Assembly (NCBI RefSeq): GCF_000766145.1
Contig: NZ_JNFB01000035.1
Span: 186,001 to 250,000 of the forward strand
DNA from: Paenilisteria newyorkensis
Lineage (GTDB): Bacteria; Bacillota; Bacilli; Lactobacillales; Listeriaceae
DNA: 64,000 bases
Direction: 5' to 3'
The position numbers and the translations under genes were made by a program. The notes beneath the pieces were generated by a model. It searched no databases and had not been told where the DNA came from. It saw only the letters and a program-made list of their open reading frames with translations. Positions within the stretch are counted from its first letter, which is position 1; each line of letters opens with the position of its first letter. Positions 38,864 through 47,874 of this stretch are shown here, piece by piece.

Positions 38864-39675
38864 ACCCTCAAATCCTTTTTCCGGTACAATACGAAAGTCA
38901 GCACGACGAACACAACTATCGAAATCACGCTAATCCACACATTCACACTCTCCATCGAAGCTTTGATCATATCAGACGGAATCGCAAAATTGATCGGCGA
39001 GAAATATTTAAAGAAGTCCACCTTATCGTTCAAACCAGCAAGAATCCCTAAAATATAAGTCAGAAAAACGAGGCCCAATGCCACCGGTGTCGCCTGTTTT
39101 GCCGAATGAACAATCGCTGAAAAACAGAACCCAGCACTCATAAACAACAAGGCCACCAGTAACTCATTTGAGAAAACCCGCACCAGCGACTGCACCAAAT
39201 CCCCCGTATTCGCCCCGTCCTGCTTCAAGAAAACAACCAATACCGTTGAAACAACAAACGTGATAGCCCAAAAAGCAATAAATGAAATCGCGTTCCCGAC
39301 CATTTTCCAAGCTACTAACTCCGAACGCGTAATCGGTTGCGCATACAAAAACTCAATCGTCCCATCCGTCTCTTCCTTCACCAACGCCTGCGCCCCAATC
39401 ATAGCTGCATATACACACGCTGCAATAAAAATATACTGAAACACATACGCAAAGTACGCATCAATTTTTGTTAAATCCGCCATCGAACTAATATGCAAAA
39501 CATTCATCATTTCTTTCGGTAAAGCATTCATTTTCGTGTTCACTAATTCTTGCATCCCGCTTGACTGCATACTAGGAAAGAACGCCATGAACATACCGAG
39601 CACTAGCGCCACAACCCCCGACCAAACGAGCAAACTCTTAATATGCGTTTTCCATTCAATCTTTAAAATAGTCAT
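38860..39675 (-). CDS. ABC-2 type transporter permease
   Basis: 271-aa membrane protein with about six hydrophobic segments: MTILKIEWKTHIKSLLVWSGVV start, then a long extracytoplasmic part with TKMNALPKEMMNVLHI, and QALVKEETDGTIEFLYAQP, the coupling segment typical of ABC-2/YhaP-like exporters. It overlaps both neighbours by four bases. It pairs with the upstream ATPase to form an exporter, perhaps for drugs or antimicrobial peptides; the substrate cannot be read. Confidence 0.85.
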   Translation of the reverse strand: MTILKIEWKTHIKSLLVWSGVVALVLGMFMAFFPSMQSSGMQELVNTKMNALPKEMMNVLHISSMADLTKIDAYFAYVFQYIFIAACVYAAMIGAQALVKEETDGTIEFLYAQPITRSELVAWKMVGNAISFIAFWAITFVVSTVLVVFLKQDGANTGDLVQSLVRVFSNELLVALLFMSAGFCFSAIVHSAKQATPVALGLVFLTYILGILAGLNDKVDFFKYFSPINFAIPSDMIKASMESVNVWISVISIVVFVVLTFVLYRKKDLRV

Positions 39676-40562
39676 TTTGCCTTCCCTCCTTCATAAAGCG
39701 TCATGAATTTATCTTCCAACTCTTGATTAGTGATCGACAAATCCTTAATTCCCTCCGCTGCAAGAATCGGCAAAACCGCTTGCACATTACCATCAAACGT
39801 CAATCTCGCACTCGTTTCCGTCGTTTCCACAACTTTAGCGCCAGCATTGACAAGCTCCGTCACCGGCAACCGATCCCCTTTCAAAATAATCACTTTCCCC
39901 GACATTTCCTGATCCGCAATATTTTCCAGCGCTACAATTTCACCCTCACGAATAAAAGCAGCTCGCGTACTATACTCCTGAATCTCCCGCAAATTATGAC
40001 TCGACAAAAAGATTGTCATGCCGTCCTCTTGATTTTGGCGCGTCATCTCTTTAAATAAGTGATGCTGCATCAAAGGATCCAACCCATTCGTAGGCTCATC
40101 TAAAATTAGCAACTTCGGCTTCGTAATAAGCCCGGCCACAATCGCAACCTTCTTTTTATTTCCAAGTGACATATCCCCAAAACGCTTATGCGGATCAATA
40201 TCAAACATCTCATAATAACGCTTCATCTGCGTCTGCGCCTGATCAATATGATGAAACTTCGCCGCGAATCCAATAATATCATTCGCCGTCATTTGCGGAT
40301 AATAACGCACCTCGCTCGGCACATACCCGACCATCTTCTTAATTTCCGCCGAATTTTTCACAATATCCTTGCCAAGTATCGTCGCATGGCCTTTCGAAGC
40401 ATAAATGAAATTCAGCAACAGCTTGATTGTCGTCGATTTACCAGCACCATTTGGCCCAATAAACCCAAACAATTCCCCCTCTTCCACTGACAAATTCACA
40501 CCTTCAATCGCCCGTTTCTTATGATAGAACTTCGTCAATTCATTCGTCTCTATCGCTTTCAT
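39672..40562 (-). CDS. ABC transporter ATP-binding protein
   Basis: Exporter ATPase of the BcrA/CcmA type, 296 aa. Walker A GPNGAGKSTT, signature MSLGNKKKVAIVAGL, Walker B KLLILDEPTNGLDP, and H-loop SSHNLREIQ are present, with a C-terminal regulatory region of about 80 residues. The ATG at 40562 has GGAGGGG upstream. First gene of the operon; the promoter lies 43-71 bases upstream with two operators. Confidence 0.92.
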   Translation of the reverse strand: MKAIETNELTKFYHKKRAIEGVNLSVEEGELFGFIGPNGAGKSTTIKLLLNFIYASKGHATILGKDIVKNSAEIKKMVGYVPSEVRYYPQMTANDIIGFAAKFHHIDQAQTQMKRYYEMFDIDPHKRFGDMSLGNKKKVAIVAGLITKPKLLILDEPTNGLDPLMQHHLFKEMTRQNQEDGMTIFLSSHNLREIQEYSTRAAFIREGEIVALENIADQEMSGKVIILKGDRLPVTELVNAGAKVVETTETSARLTFDGNVQAVLPILAAEGIKDLSITNQELEDKFMTLYEGGKAK

Positions 40563-40584
40563 TTTTGACCCCTCCAATTCACAA

Positions 40585-40600
40585 TTGACCATCTAGTCAA
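40585..40600. promoter_or_regulatory. TetR-type operator 1
   Basis: TTGACCATCTAGTCAA, a near-palindrome, covers the predicted transcript start of the ABC operon. Confidence 0.75.
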
Positions 40601-40604
40601 TGCG

Positions 40605-40633
40605 ATTATACTCCCGCCTGACCACCTAGTCAA
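40605..40633 (-). promoter_or_regulatory. Promoter of the ABC exporter-tetR operon
   Basis: Minus-strand TTGACT (40628-40633), 17-base spacer, TATAAT (40605-40610); close to consensus. Confidence 0.85.
40618..40633. promoter_or_regulatory. TetR-type operator 2
   Basis: CTGACCACCTAGTCAA, same motif as operator 1, overlapping the -35. The two centres are 33 bases apart, about three helical turns, so two dimers could bind on one face. Confidence 0.75.
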
Positions 40634-40653
40634 TCAATAACCATCCACATCAA

Positions 40654-40685
40654 AAAAAGCGCACCAGAAAGCCATCCGATACGCT
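40654..40685 (-). terminator. Terminator after the VOC gene
   Basis: Minus-strand AGCGT...GCGCT hairpin with an imperfect stem followed by seven T, 12 bases after the stop codon. Confidence 0.55.
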
Positions 40686-40696
40686 AATCCATTTTC

Positions 40697-41128
40697 TTAT
40701 TTCGTCAAAACATCACGATAACTAAAGTGCCACTGCGTCCCAAATTTGTCAGCAATCATGGCATAGCCCTTACTCCAAAACGTTTCTTCAAGTGGCATAT
40801 AAATCTTACTGCCTTTTTCAAACTTGGCAAAAATCGCTTTTAAGTCTTCCAAATCATCGCTTTCCACAACAATACTAACATTATCACCTAGAGTCGCTGG
40901 AATACCGTCCGGCATATCCGACATCATCACGCGCAAACCCCTGACATCGATTTCACTGTACATAATTTTATCAGCGTTCCCATCTTTATTTCCGCTAGTA
41001 TTCGGATTCGACGGCGCCTCACCATATGTCACTATCTCCTTTGGCTCGACTTCAAAAATTCCCGCATAGTAATCCAAAGCCTCACGACAATTTCCTGTAA
41101 AATGCAGAAAAACAGCAGTCATCTTCAT
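40697..41128 (-). CDS. VOC/PhnB-like protein
   Basis: 143-aa protein of the vicinal-oxygen-chelate superfamily, PhnB or 3-demethylubiquinone-methyltransferase-like group. The start MTAVFLHFTGNCREALDYYAGIF and the end GYAMIADKFGTQWHFSY are typical. These proteins dimerise and often bind a metal; most are of unknown function. It lies 16 bases after the Nudix gene, probably in one transcript with it. Confidence 0.8.
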   Translation of the reverse strand: MKMTAVFLHFTGNCREALDYYAGIFEVEPKEIVTYGEAPSNPNTSGNKDGNADKIMYSEIDVRGLRVMMSDMPDGIPATLGDNVSIVVESDDLEDLKAIFAKFEKGSKIYMPLEETFWSKGYAMIADKFGTQWHFSYRDVLTK

Positions 41129-41144
41129 CTACTTCCTCTCTGAA

Positions 41145-41693
41145 TTATTTAGTCGCCTCAAGCAACTGCCAATATTGCACAGCGTATACCGTTTTAGCAT
41201 CACAAATAACCTTTTCTTCTATTAATTGTAACGCCTCATCCAAACTTACTTCCACAATATTCACGAACTCGTCCTCATCTGCCTGAAGCGGGTTTGCTTG
41301 CTTCTTCAAATCTCCCGCAAGATAAATATGTAGTAACTCATCCGCGAAACCAGGCGATGTATAAAAAGACACAAGATGCTTCAAATCATCCGTTTTGTAT
41401 CCCGTTTCCTCCTCCAGCTCGCGCCCAGCCGTCAATTCCGGAGCCTCATCTGGTTCAATTTTACCAGCAGGAATCTCGACAATTGCCTTCTCGAGCGGTT
41501 TCCGATATTGTTCCACCATCACCATTTTGTTTTCAGGCGTAATCGCAACAACCGCCACCGCACCAGGGTGCTTCACGATTTCACGCTTACTCGTTGCACC
41601 GTTTGGCAACACCACATCATCCACTACTAATTTAATAATTTTCCCATCAAAAATCGTCTCACGCTTCACCGTTTTTTCCTCTAACGAATCCAT
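41145..41693 (-). CDS. nudF: ADP-ribose pyrophosphatase, Nudix family
   Basis: 182-aa Nudix hydrolase. The Nudix box is complete: GKIEPDEAPELTAGRELEEETG with the REL-EE-TG core, preceded by KHPGAVAVVAI and YRKPLEKAIVEIPAG. Bacterial NudF enzymes split ADP-ribose to AMP and ribose-5-phosphate. A -10 TGgTATAAT lies upstream at about 41734. Substrate assignment follows the family and is not certain. Confidence 0.85.
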   Translation of the reverse strand: MDSLEEKTVKRETIFDGKIIKLVVDDVVLPNGATSKREIVKHPGAVAVVAITPENKMVMVEQYRKPLEKAIVEIPAGKIEPDEAPELTAGRELEEETGYKTDDLKHLVSFYTSPGFADELLHIYLAGDLKKQANPLQADEDEFVNIVEVSLDEALQLIEEKVICDAKTVYAVQYWQLLEATK

Positions 41694-41897
41694 GCCACCA
41701 CTCCATTTCTAAGTCTTTTTTATCATTATACCATAATCAAGTCTGAGGGGAATTTACATCGCACGACTGATAACATCTTTTCCTCCAATATGGTATGATA
41801 TACTCAAATCAGGTTAGCCTTTTCAGATGATTTTCTAAAAAATTTTCACAAATACTTAATCCTTAAAAAAATAAGGAAGCCTAAGGAGAAGATAGAC

Positions 41898-42542
41898 ATG
41901 GTAGTTTTCAAAAAATTTATGGCCTTCACTGGCTCAATCGTTTTAACACTCATTTTGTTCGGCATCTTGGCAAACATCTTTGTGAACAACTGGTTACTTA
42001 TTAGTGTCGTAACACTTGTCGTGGCCGCCGTCCTGTTCTTCTTTTCTGCAAAAGCGGGAGACAAAGCACATGCCATACAGACTGGGCTTACAAAAAAAGA
42101 ATACAAATACATTCGCACAAACTTAGAAGAATCGCGAGCTAAAATACTGCGTCTCCAAAAAATCACGTCCGCTCACCGTAATCTTTTTACATTCCAGGAA
42201 CGCGACAAAACACTCTTACTTACAAAACGCATCTACGGTATTGTGAAAGAAGAACCAAAACGCTTTTATGATGCAGAGGATTTCTTTTTCTCCCACTTGG
42301 ACTCTTTGGTAGAGCTAACAGAAAAATACGCTTTCCTAAACAGCCAACCTGTGAAGGACAAGAAGATTTACCAAACACTTTCTGACACTCGTGCCCTTTT
42401 GAATGATTTAGGTCGCGTTATCGAGAAAGACCTCTTTGCACTGCTTAACAAGGACGTATCGAGCCTTGATTTCGAGCTAGAAGTTGCAAAGAATTCCATC
42501 TCCAAACAGGAAAAGAAATTTGAAAGGAGAACACCCAAATGA
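41898..42542 (+). CDS. XpaC-like membrane protein
   Basis: 214-aa protein with two adjacent N-terminal membrane segments (about 10-60) and a cytoplasmic helical domain. It resembles the Firmicute XpaC family (named for hydrolysis of X-phosphate in B. subtilis, activity doubtful). It overlaps telA by four bases (ATGA), and xpaC-telA pairs are conserved, so the two probably act together, possibly in the cell envelope stress response. Divergent from nudF. Confidence 0.8.
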   Translation: MVVFKKFMAFTGSIVLTLILFGILANIFVNNWLLISVVTLVVAAVLFFFSAKAGDKAHAIQTGLTKKEYKYIRTNLEESRAKILRLQKITSAHRNLFTFQERDKTLLLTKRIYGIVKEEPKRFYDAEDFFFSHLDSLVELTEKYAFLNSQPVKDKKIYQTLSDTRALLNDLGRVIEKDLFALLNKDVSSLDFELEVAKNSISKQEKKFERRTPK

Positions 42543-43771
42543 CCGAGAACCAAAAGCCAAACGAACCTGAATTAAAAACAACAGAAACACCAACATATGA
42601 ACAACCGAAAGCAGAGGTTATCGATGCTAATTTCAACAAGACATTAGATGATTTACTCGCCGATCCATTCGGCACAAACGGCTCACAAACCGTACAAGAA
42701 ATCGTGAACAACGAAACAGACAAAGCTCCCCGCTTGGTTGACATGCTTCCAGAAGCGAACCGTCGCCAAGCAGTGGAACTTGCCAAACAAATCGAGCCTG
42801 GAAATCAAGCGGCTATCCTCGGATACGGCGCACCAGCACAAGCAAAGCTACATGACTTCTCCCACTCGATGCTCAACCAAGTTCAAAAGCAAGACGTTGG
42901 TCCAATCGGCGAAATCATCAGTGACTTGATGTTCCGCCTGCAAGAAGCCGATCCAGATGAACTTGCCGCACGCAACAAGAACGTTTTCACAAAAATGTTC
43001 TCCCGTGTGAAACAATCCATCAACGAGATCACATCCAAATATCAAAAAATGGGCACACAGATCGATCGTATCGCCCTGAAATTAGAACATGCCAAAAAAC
43101 GTTTAATGGAAGACAATTCCTTCTTAGAACAACTCTACGATAAGAATAAAGACTACTTCCAGGCGTTAAATATTTATATCGCAGCTGGTGAATTAAAACA
43201 AGAAGAAATCAATACGAAGCTTCTTCCTGAACTTCGCAAAAAAGCAGAACAATCCGGTGATCAAATGGATTTCCAAGAAGTAAATGATCTCACACAATTC
43301 GCAGATCGCCTGGAAAAACGTGTGCATGACTTGAAACTTAGCCGTCAAATCACTATTCAGCAAGCACCACAAATTCGTCTTATTCAAAACACGAATCAGG
43401 TTTTAGCTGAGAAGATTCAGTCATCGATTATGACAGCTATCCCATTATGGAAAAACCAAGTCGCCATCGCGCTTACCTTACTACGTCAACAACAAGCGGC
43501 AGAAGCGCAACGCCAAGTATCGGAAACCACAAACGAGCTTCTAAAACGCAATGCCGATATGCTAAAAACAAATGCTATTGAAACAGCGCGCGAAAACGAA
43601 AGGGGTATTGTTGATATCGAAACACTAAAAGAAACGCAATCAAGCCTCATCGAAACGCTACAAGAAACCTTGAAGATTCAACAAGAAGGCCGTGCAAAAC
43701 GCGCCGTTGCAGAAAAAGAACTTGTAACTATGGAACAAGAATTAAAAGATCGCTTACTAGAAATGAAATAA
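42539..43771 (+). CDS. telA: Toxic anion resistance protein TelA family
   Basis: 410-aa, largely helical soluble protein of the TelA/KlaA family. Segments such as [19 protein letters not shown] and [21 protein letters not shown] are family-typical. In L. monocytogenes the homologue contributes to tolerance of nisin, cephalosporins and tellurite, as I recall. It is coupled to the XpaC-like gene by a four-base overlap. Molecular function is unknown. Confidence 0.88.
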   Translation: MTENQKPNEPELKTTETPTYEQPKAEVIDANFNKTLDDLLADPFGTNGSQTVQEIVNNETDKAPRLVDMLPEANRRQAVELAKQIEPGNQAAILGYGAPAQAKLHDFSHSMLNQVQKQDVGPIGEIISDLMFRLQEADPDELAARNKNVFTKMFSRVKQSINEITSKYQKMGTQIDRIALKLEHAKKRLMEDNSFLEQLYDKNKDYFQALNIYIAAGELKQEEINTKLLPELRKKAEQSGDQMDFQEVNDLTQFADRLEKRVHDLKLSRQITIQQAPQIRLIQNTNQVLAEKIQSSIMTAIPLWKNQVAIALTLLRQQQAAEAQRQVSETTNELLKRNADMLKTNAIETARENERGIVDIETLKETQSSLIETLQETLKIQQEGRAKRAVAEKELVTMEQELKDRLLEMK

Positions 43772-43785
43772 TCTTTATCTACGAA

Positions 43786-43835
43786 GAAAGGTGCAGTACC
43801 TGTTGGTCATATCCACAGAAACTGCACCTTTCTTA
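43786..43835. terminator. Bidirectional terminator between telA and the GNAT gene
   Basis: GAAAGGTGCAGT pairs with ACTGCACCTTTC, 12 bp, between convergent genes; it ends at the stop codon of the minus-strand GNAT gene. Confidence 0.75.
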
Positions 43836-44375
43836 TTTGCTATTTTTTTCAAAAGCCGTTCTGAATTCAGCCTCCAGCATACTAAAAACAGCTAAGTCAT
43901 GATAAGCCTCGTGAAAAAATTCATGCTCCCGTAATATCCCATCTTGATGGAAACCTAGCGAGTGCATCATATTTAATGATCGCTCGTTAAATGTATATAC
44001 TTCACAATAAACCTTATGTAAATGTAATGCATTGAAAGCCACGTCCAACAACTCTAAGATAGCTTCTTTTCCGTAACCTTTTCCCCAACTTGATCGTTCC
44101 CCAATAACGATACCAAAAGCTGCCTGGCCATTTTCTCGGTCAATTAAGCCTAGTTCGGCACGCCCAATGACTCTTCCATCTAAAACAATACTGTATAGTT
44201 GTAACGATTGGTTGACGTTAAAAAAATATTTCTCATACATCGTTTGAAAAACCTCTAAAGATCGTGGTTTCGTAATACCGCTTGCCATGGCAATTTCTTC
44301 ATCAAGCTCCCAGACATGCATTCCTTGTATGTCTTCCCGCCTGATTGGTCTAATTCTCCCTGACTCCCTTTTCAT
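43833..44375 (-). CDS. GNAT acetyltransferase, RimJ/RimL-like
   Basis: 180-aa N-acetyltransferase. The acetyl-CoA-binding region is GIVIGERSSWGKGYGKEAI, followed by LHKVYCEVYTFNERSLNMMHSLGF, typical of the RimJ/RimL group. The substrate (protein N-terminus, drug or metabolite) is unknown. It stands alone, convergent with telA. Confidence 0.85.
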   Translation of the reverse strand: MKRESGRIRPIRREDIQGMHVWELDEEIAMASGITKPRSLEVFQTMYEKYFFNVNQSLQLYSIVLDGRVIGRAELGLIDRENGQAAFGIVIGERSSWGKGYGKEAILELLDVAFNALHLHKVYCEVYTFNERSLNMMHSLGFHQDGILREHEFFHEAYHDLAVFSMLEAEFRTAFEKNSK

Positions 44376-44449
44376 TAACTAACAACTCCCAACAATCATT
44401 ATCGAACTTAAGTATAACAATGATATGCCATAATAAACAAGATTTTTCT

Positions 44450-45529
44450 TTAAAATCCTTCTAGTTTCAAATTTTCAAAGTGCAACGGTTTCAGGTTCGT
44501 TACCGTCAGGCCAACTAAGCGAACGCTCTCTTCTCCACTATATACATCGCTTAATAAACTGGCCCCAGCATCATAAATAACCCGTGCATCTCGTGTATAT
44601 TCCATTAATGATAACCTCCTAGTAATGGTACTAAAATCACTGTATCGTAGCTTTAAAACCACTGTCTTACCGTGCTTGCCAATGCGTTCCAGTGAACTTT
44701 CTATTTTCTGTGAGAATAAAAGCAACATCTCTTGCATCTCTCGTTCATCGAAAATATTGTTAGCAAATGTAGTTTCTCGGCCAACAGACTTTCTCTCGCG
44801 ATGTGGGTTTACTTTAGAATCTGATAAGCCTCTCACTGCTCGATACAAGCGATAGCCTTGTTTATTCAGCTCCCGAATTAAATCCCACTCCTCCCATGCT
44901 TTTAAATCCGCGCCAGAATGGATACCTAATCGATGTAGTTTCTCGGCTGTGACTTTCCCAACACCGTGGAATTTCGTAACTGGTAGACTCTCTAAAAAGG
45001 CTTCTGCTTCCTCTGGTAATACGACGGTCATCCCTGCTGGCTTCTTAAAATCTGATGCAATTTTGGCGATGAATTTATTGTATGAAACGCCTGCTGATGC
45101 GGTCAAACCGAGTTCGTGATAGATCGCATGTTGGATCTCCAGGGCTATCTTCATTGCGGATTTGATTCCTTTTTTGTTTTCGGTAACGTCTAAATAAGCC
45201 TCATCTAAAGACATTGGCTCCACTAAATCTGTATAACGATGAAATATTTCACGGATTTGTGCGGATACTTCTCGGTAATGTTCCATATTTCCATGGATGA
45301 AGATGCCGTGTGGACATAGTTTATATGCTTGCTTTGTCGGCATCGCAGAATGGACACCGAATTTCCTAGCTTCATATGAACATGTGGAGACGACACCTCG
45401 TTTATTTGGGTCTCCACCAATGATAAGTGCCTTTCCACGATATTCCGGATGGTCTCGCTCCTCTACCGAAGCAAAAAAAGCATCCATATCAATATGAATA
45501 ATTTTACGCGTCTTATCCACTTCACTCAT
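44450..45529 (-). CDS. dinB: DNA polymerase IV
   Basis: Y-family translesion polymerase, 359 aa. IIHIDMDAFFASVEERDHP carries a catalytic Asp, CSYEARKFGVHSAMP and MSLDEAYLDVT carry the others, and a helix-hairpin-helix region (LPVTKFHGVGKVTAEKLHRLG) follows. A LexA box at the promoter places it in the SOS regulon, as in other Listeria. The start has GGAAGGTG immediately upstream; spacing is tight. Confidence 0.95.
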   Translation of the reverse strand: MSEVDKTRKIIHIDMDAFFASVEERDHPEYRGKALIIGGDPNKRGVVSTCSYEARKFGVHSAMPTKQAYKLCPHGIFIHGNMEHYREVSAQIREIFHRYTDLVEPMSLDEAYLDVTENKKGIKSAMKIALEIQHAIYHELGLTASAGVSYNKFIAKIASDFKKPAGMTVVLPEEAEAFLESLPVTKFHGVGKVTAEKLHRLGIHSGADLKAWEEWDLIRELNKQGYRLYRAVRGLSDSKVNPHRERKSVGRETTFANNIFDEREMQEMLLLFSQKIESSLERIGKHGKTVVLKLRYSDFSTITRRLSLMEYTRDARVIYDAGASLLSDVYSGEESVRLVGLTVTNLKPLHFENLKLEGF

Positions 45530-45543
45530 CACCTTCCAAAAAA

Positions 45544-45557
45544 CGAACGTTTGTTCC
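45544..45557. promoter_or_regulatory. LexA (SOS) box of dinB
   Basis: CGAACGTTTGTTCC matches the Gram-positive LexA consensus CGAACnnnnGTTCG with one mismatch and lies just downstream of the -10. Confidence 0.85.
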
Positions 45558-45564
45558 TCTCTTA

Positions 45565-45593
45565 ATTATACTCTCTCCTCTTAAATAATGCAA
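45565..45593 (-). promoter_or_regulatory. dinB promoter
   Basis: Minus-strand TTGCAT (45588-45593), 17-base spacer, TATAAT (45565-45570), with the LexA box at the start site. Confidence 0.85.
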
Positions 45594-45655
45594 GCTGGAT
45601 TCGGTTAAATTTTGAACAAAAATTACACAGCAAAAAAGAGACTATTTTTTAAGTA

Positions 45656-45776
45656 CAGCGTGTCGACAAATGCTTAGTTTCTAGGCAAAAGCGAGTACCA
45701 GCGCGGAGCATACTAAGGTATGTGAGCACTGGAACAGAGCTTTTAACGACGAAAATGAGCGTTTGTCGACACGCTG
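45656..45776. repeat. Family A palindromic cassette (A3), between an SDR gene and dinB
   Basis: 121 bp with perfect 15-bp inverted ends CAGCGTGTCGACAAA (45656-45670) and TTTGTCGACACGCTG (45762-45776). Inside are TTAGTTTCTAGGCAAAAGCG, the core GCATACTAAGGTATGTG, and TTTTAACGACGAAAATGAGC. A flanking GGAAAATCA...TTTTTCTACA segment at 45783-45817 is shared with A2. It begins 64 bases after the SDR stop codon. The core orientation relative to that flank is opposite to A2. Confidence 0.88.
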
Positions 45777-45839
45777 ATATTTTGCGGAAAATCACGTGAA
45801 GCAGTTTTTCTACAGTCTGTTTTAAGTAGCCTCCCTTTT

Positions 45840-46628
45840 TTATTTTTTCTCAAATGCGCCTTTACCGAAAAATTCGATGACGCGTGGCATGACCTGGTAC
45901 ATTCGCGAAATAAGGTTCATCAAAAACGGTAGATTTATTTCACGCTTTGGTTTCCCCATAATTGCCACGATTTTTGCAGCTACTTTTTCAGGCTTCAGAA
46001 CCAAGAAACCTACATTGTCTAAATAGTCGCCCGATTTGTCGGCAATGTCGAAAAAGCTAGTTGCGATCGGCCCAGGGTTCACCGTCGTTACGTGGATACC
46101 TGATGGCTTGGTTTCCATTCGCAAAGCATTGGAATAGCCTAAAACTGCGAATTTTGTTGCGGAATAAGCGGATGATTTTGGTGTCGCGATTTTGCCAGCT
46201 TGGGAGGCGATGTTGATAATATGCCCCGACTTACGCGCCAACATGTCTGGTAAAGCGAGTTGCGTCAAGCGCATCAAACCAAGTACATTGGTATCAAACA
46301 TCCGTTCCACCGTCGCAAAATCAGTCTTTACAGCTTCTTCAAAAATCCCAAATCCAGCGCAATTTACTAGGACATCGATTTTTGTATCGCCGATTTTTTG
46401 CATCACGTCTTCTATCTCTTCAAAGTCTGTCATATCCATTTTGTGGTAAGCGCTAACAACACCATAATCCGCTTGAATCTGTGTTGCTAAATCTGACAAT
46501 TTTTCCGTGCGGCGAGCCGTCAGAATCGTGTGTGCGCCTTGTGCCGCGACTTGCCGTGCCATCTCTGCTCCGAGCCCATTGGATGCACCTGTAATCATCA
46601 CCGTTTTCCCCTTCAAAAAATCGTTCAT
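45840..46628 (-). CDS. Short-chain dehydrogenase/reductase
   Basis: 262-aa SDR enzyme. The NAD(P) motif is TGASNGLGAEMA near the N-terminus, NCAGFG follows, and the catalytic triad is Ser in NIASQAGKIATPKSSAYSATK with YSATK (Tyr-x-x-x-Lys). The Arg residues after the beta-2 strand (ARRTEKL) suggest NADPH preference. Substrate unknown. The ATG at 46628 has GGAGAAGG upstream. It lies 17 bases after rnz on the same strand, as in Listeria and Bacillus (YqjQ). Confidence 0.88.
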   Translation of the reverse strand: MNDFLKGKTVMITGASNGLGAEMARQVAAQGAHTILTARRTEKLSDLATQIQADYGVVSAYHKMDMTDFEEIEDVMQKIGDTKIDVLVNCAGFGIFEEAVKTDFATVERMFDTNVLGLMRLTQLALPDMLARKSGHIINIASQAGKIATPKSSAYSATKFAVLGYSNALRMETKPSGIHVTTVNPGPIATSFFDIADKSGDYLDNVGFLVLKPEKVAAKIVAIMGKPKREINLPFLMNLISRMYQVMPRVIEFFGKGAFEKK

Positions 46629-46644
46629 CCTTCTCCAAACTCCT

Positions 46645-47559
46645 TTATAGTTCAAATATCGCAAAATCGGTCGCCATTTCCGTATTAGGAAAAATCGCTT
46701 GGCATTCTGAGACCAATTCGCGATTGTCCTCCCGGCTATAACGCGAACTAATATGCGTGATAATCAGCCGTTTTGCATTCGCATTCTTAGCTAGCGTGGC
46801 AGCTTCTATCGTCGTAGAATGCATGTACTCTCCAGCCATATCGCCCATTTCAGCACCAAATGTCGCTTCGTGCACGATGACATCCGCCTGATCCGCGAGT
46901 ACCAACTCATTCGCCGTCGTCCGTGTGTCGCCAAAAATAGCCATAACCCGTCCTTTTTTAGCGGGTCCAATAAACTGGCTTCCATCGACTACTTCGCCAT
47001 TCTCAAGCGTCACCGTCTTACCTTCTTTCAGCTCCTTAAAAATCGGTCCTGGCTTCACACCAAGTGCCGAAAGTCCTTCCGCATCAAGCGATCCCGCCTT
47101 ATCAGCCTCCTCAATCCGGTAGCCATAACTCAAAATGCCGTGATCCAACTCGCGACAAATAACTTTAAAATCAGCATCTTCAAACACGACTTCACTATCA
47201 ATTTCCACAATTTCAAGCGGGTATTTCAAATGCGTGCCACTCACCGCTAAACTCGTCCGAATATAATTCGCAATCCCCACAGGTCCGTAAATCGTAAGTT
47301 CCGTTTCGCCGCCCTGAAAAGAACGACTGCTAAGAAGCCCTGGCAAGCCGAAAATATGATCCCCATGCAAATGCGTAATAAAAATTTTTTCCAGTTTACT
47401 CAATCGAATCGAACTTCGTAAAATCTGATGTTGCGTTGCTTCCCCACAATCAAACAGCCAAATACTATTTCGTTCATTTAGCATCGTGAGCGCAATTGCC
47501 GTTACGTTACGGCCTTTGGAAGGGACACCCGCTCCTGTTCCGAGAAAAATCAATTCCAT
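46645..47559 (-). CDS. rnz: Ribonuclease Z
   Basis: Endonuclease that trims tRNA 3' ends, mainly tRNAs lacking an encoded CCA. The metallo-beta-lactamase motif is [14 protein letters not shown]; further metal ligands are in HEATFGAEM and ITHISSRYS, and the long exosite region is present. 304 aa is normal for the short form. An extended -10 (TGgTATGAT) is present upstream, divergent from zwf. Confidence 0.95.
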   Translation of the reverse strand: MELIFLGTGAGVPSKGRNVTAIALTMLNERNSIWLFDCGEATQHQILRSSIRLSKLEKIFITHLHGDHIFGLPGLLSSRSFQGGETELTIYGPVGIANYIRTSLAVSGTHLKYPLEIVEIDSEVVFEDADFKVICRELDHGILSYGYRIEEADKAGSLDAEGLSALGVKPGPIFKELKEGKTVTLENGEVVDGSQFIGPAKKGRVMAIFGDTRTTANELVLADQADVIVHEATFGAEMGDMAGEYMHSTTIEAATLAKNANAKRLIITHISSRYSREDNRELVSECQAIFPNTEMATDFAIFEL

Positions 47560-47664
47560 CTTTGTCTCACAATCCTTTCTCTAATCCGCTATTAATCATA
47601 CCATATTTAGCCCATTTATGGCACTCCCACCGCTAAGCTTTTCCGACTTTTCCGGTTCAATCAG

Positions 47665-47693
47665 TTGCACATTAGAAATCAAACGGCTAAAAT
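47665..47693 (+). promoter_or_regulatory. zwf promoter
   Basis: TTGCAC (47665-47670), 17-base spacer, TAAAAT (47688-47693). It implies a leader of about 175 bases that includes a family B remnant. Confidence 0.65.
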
Positions 47694-47791
47694 AGTAAGG
47701 AATAATGAGGGCGACTATGATTATATCTTAATTGTCTCATTCTCAGAATAAAAGCTAAAACATCTCGCTCATTTTTTCTAGGTAAGTTGTA

Positions 47792-47850
47792 TTGACAGCT
47801 TTACGCAAATCGAGCGCTTGTCGCCGGTTTATCTGAGGTATGTTCCACAC
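47792..47850. repeat. Family B remnant (B5) in the zwf leader
   Basis: The left outer end GCTTTACGCAAATCGAGCG is joined directly to the right outer end CTTGTCGCCGGTTTA, and further flank GAGGTATGTTCCACAC resembles the flank of B1. The whole stem-arm and core part is deleted. Unlike the intact copies it lies upstream of a gene. Confidence 0.65.
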
Positions 47851-47874
47851 AATAAAGAAAGAGGGTAAGCACGT

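Noticed and set aside
45656-45776. Family A as an insertion sequence
   Set aside because: Too short for a transposase and no transposase gene is in the window; no clear target-site duplication could be seen. A MITE origin is not excluded.
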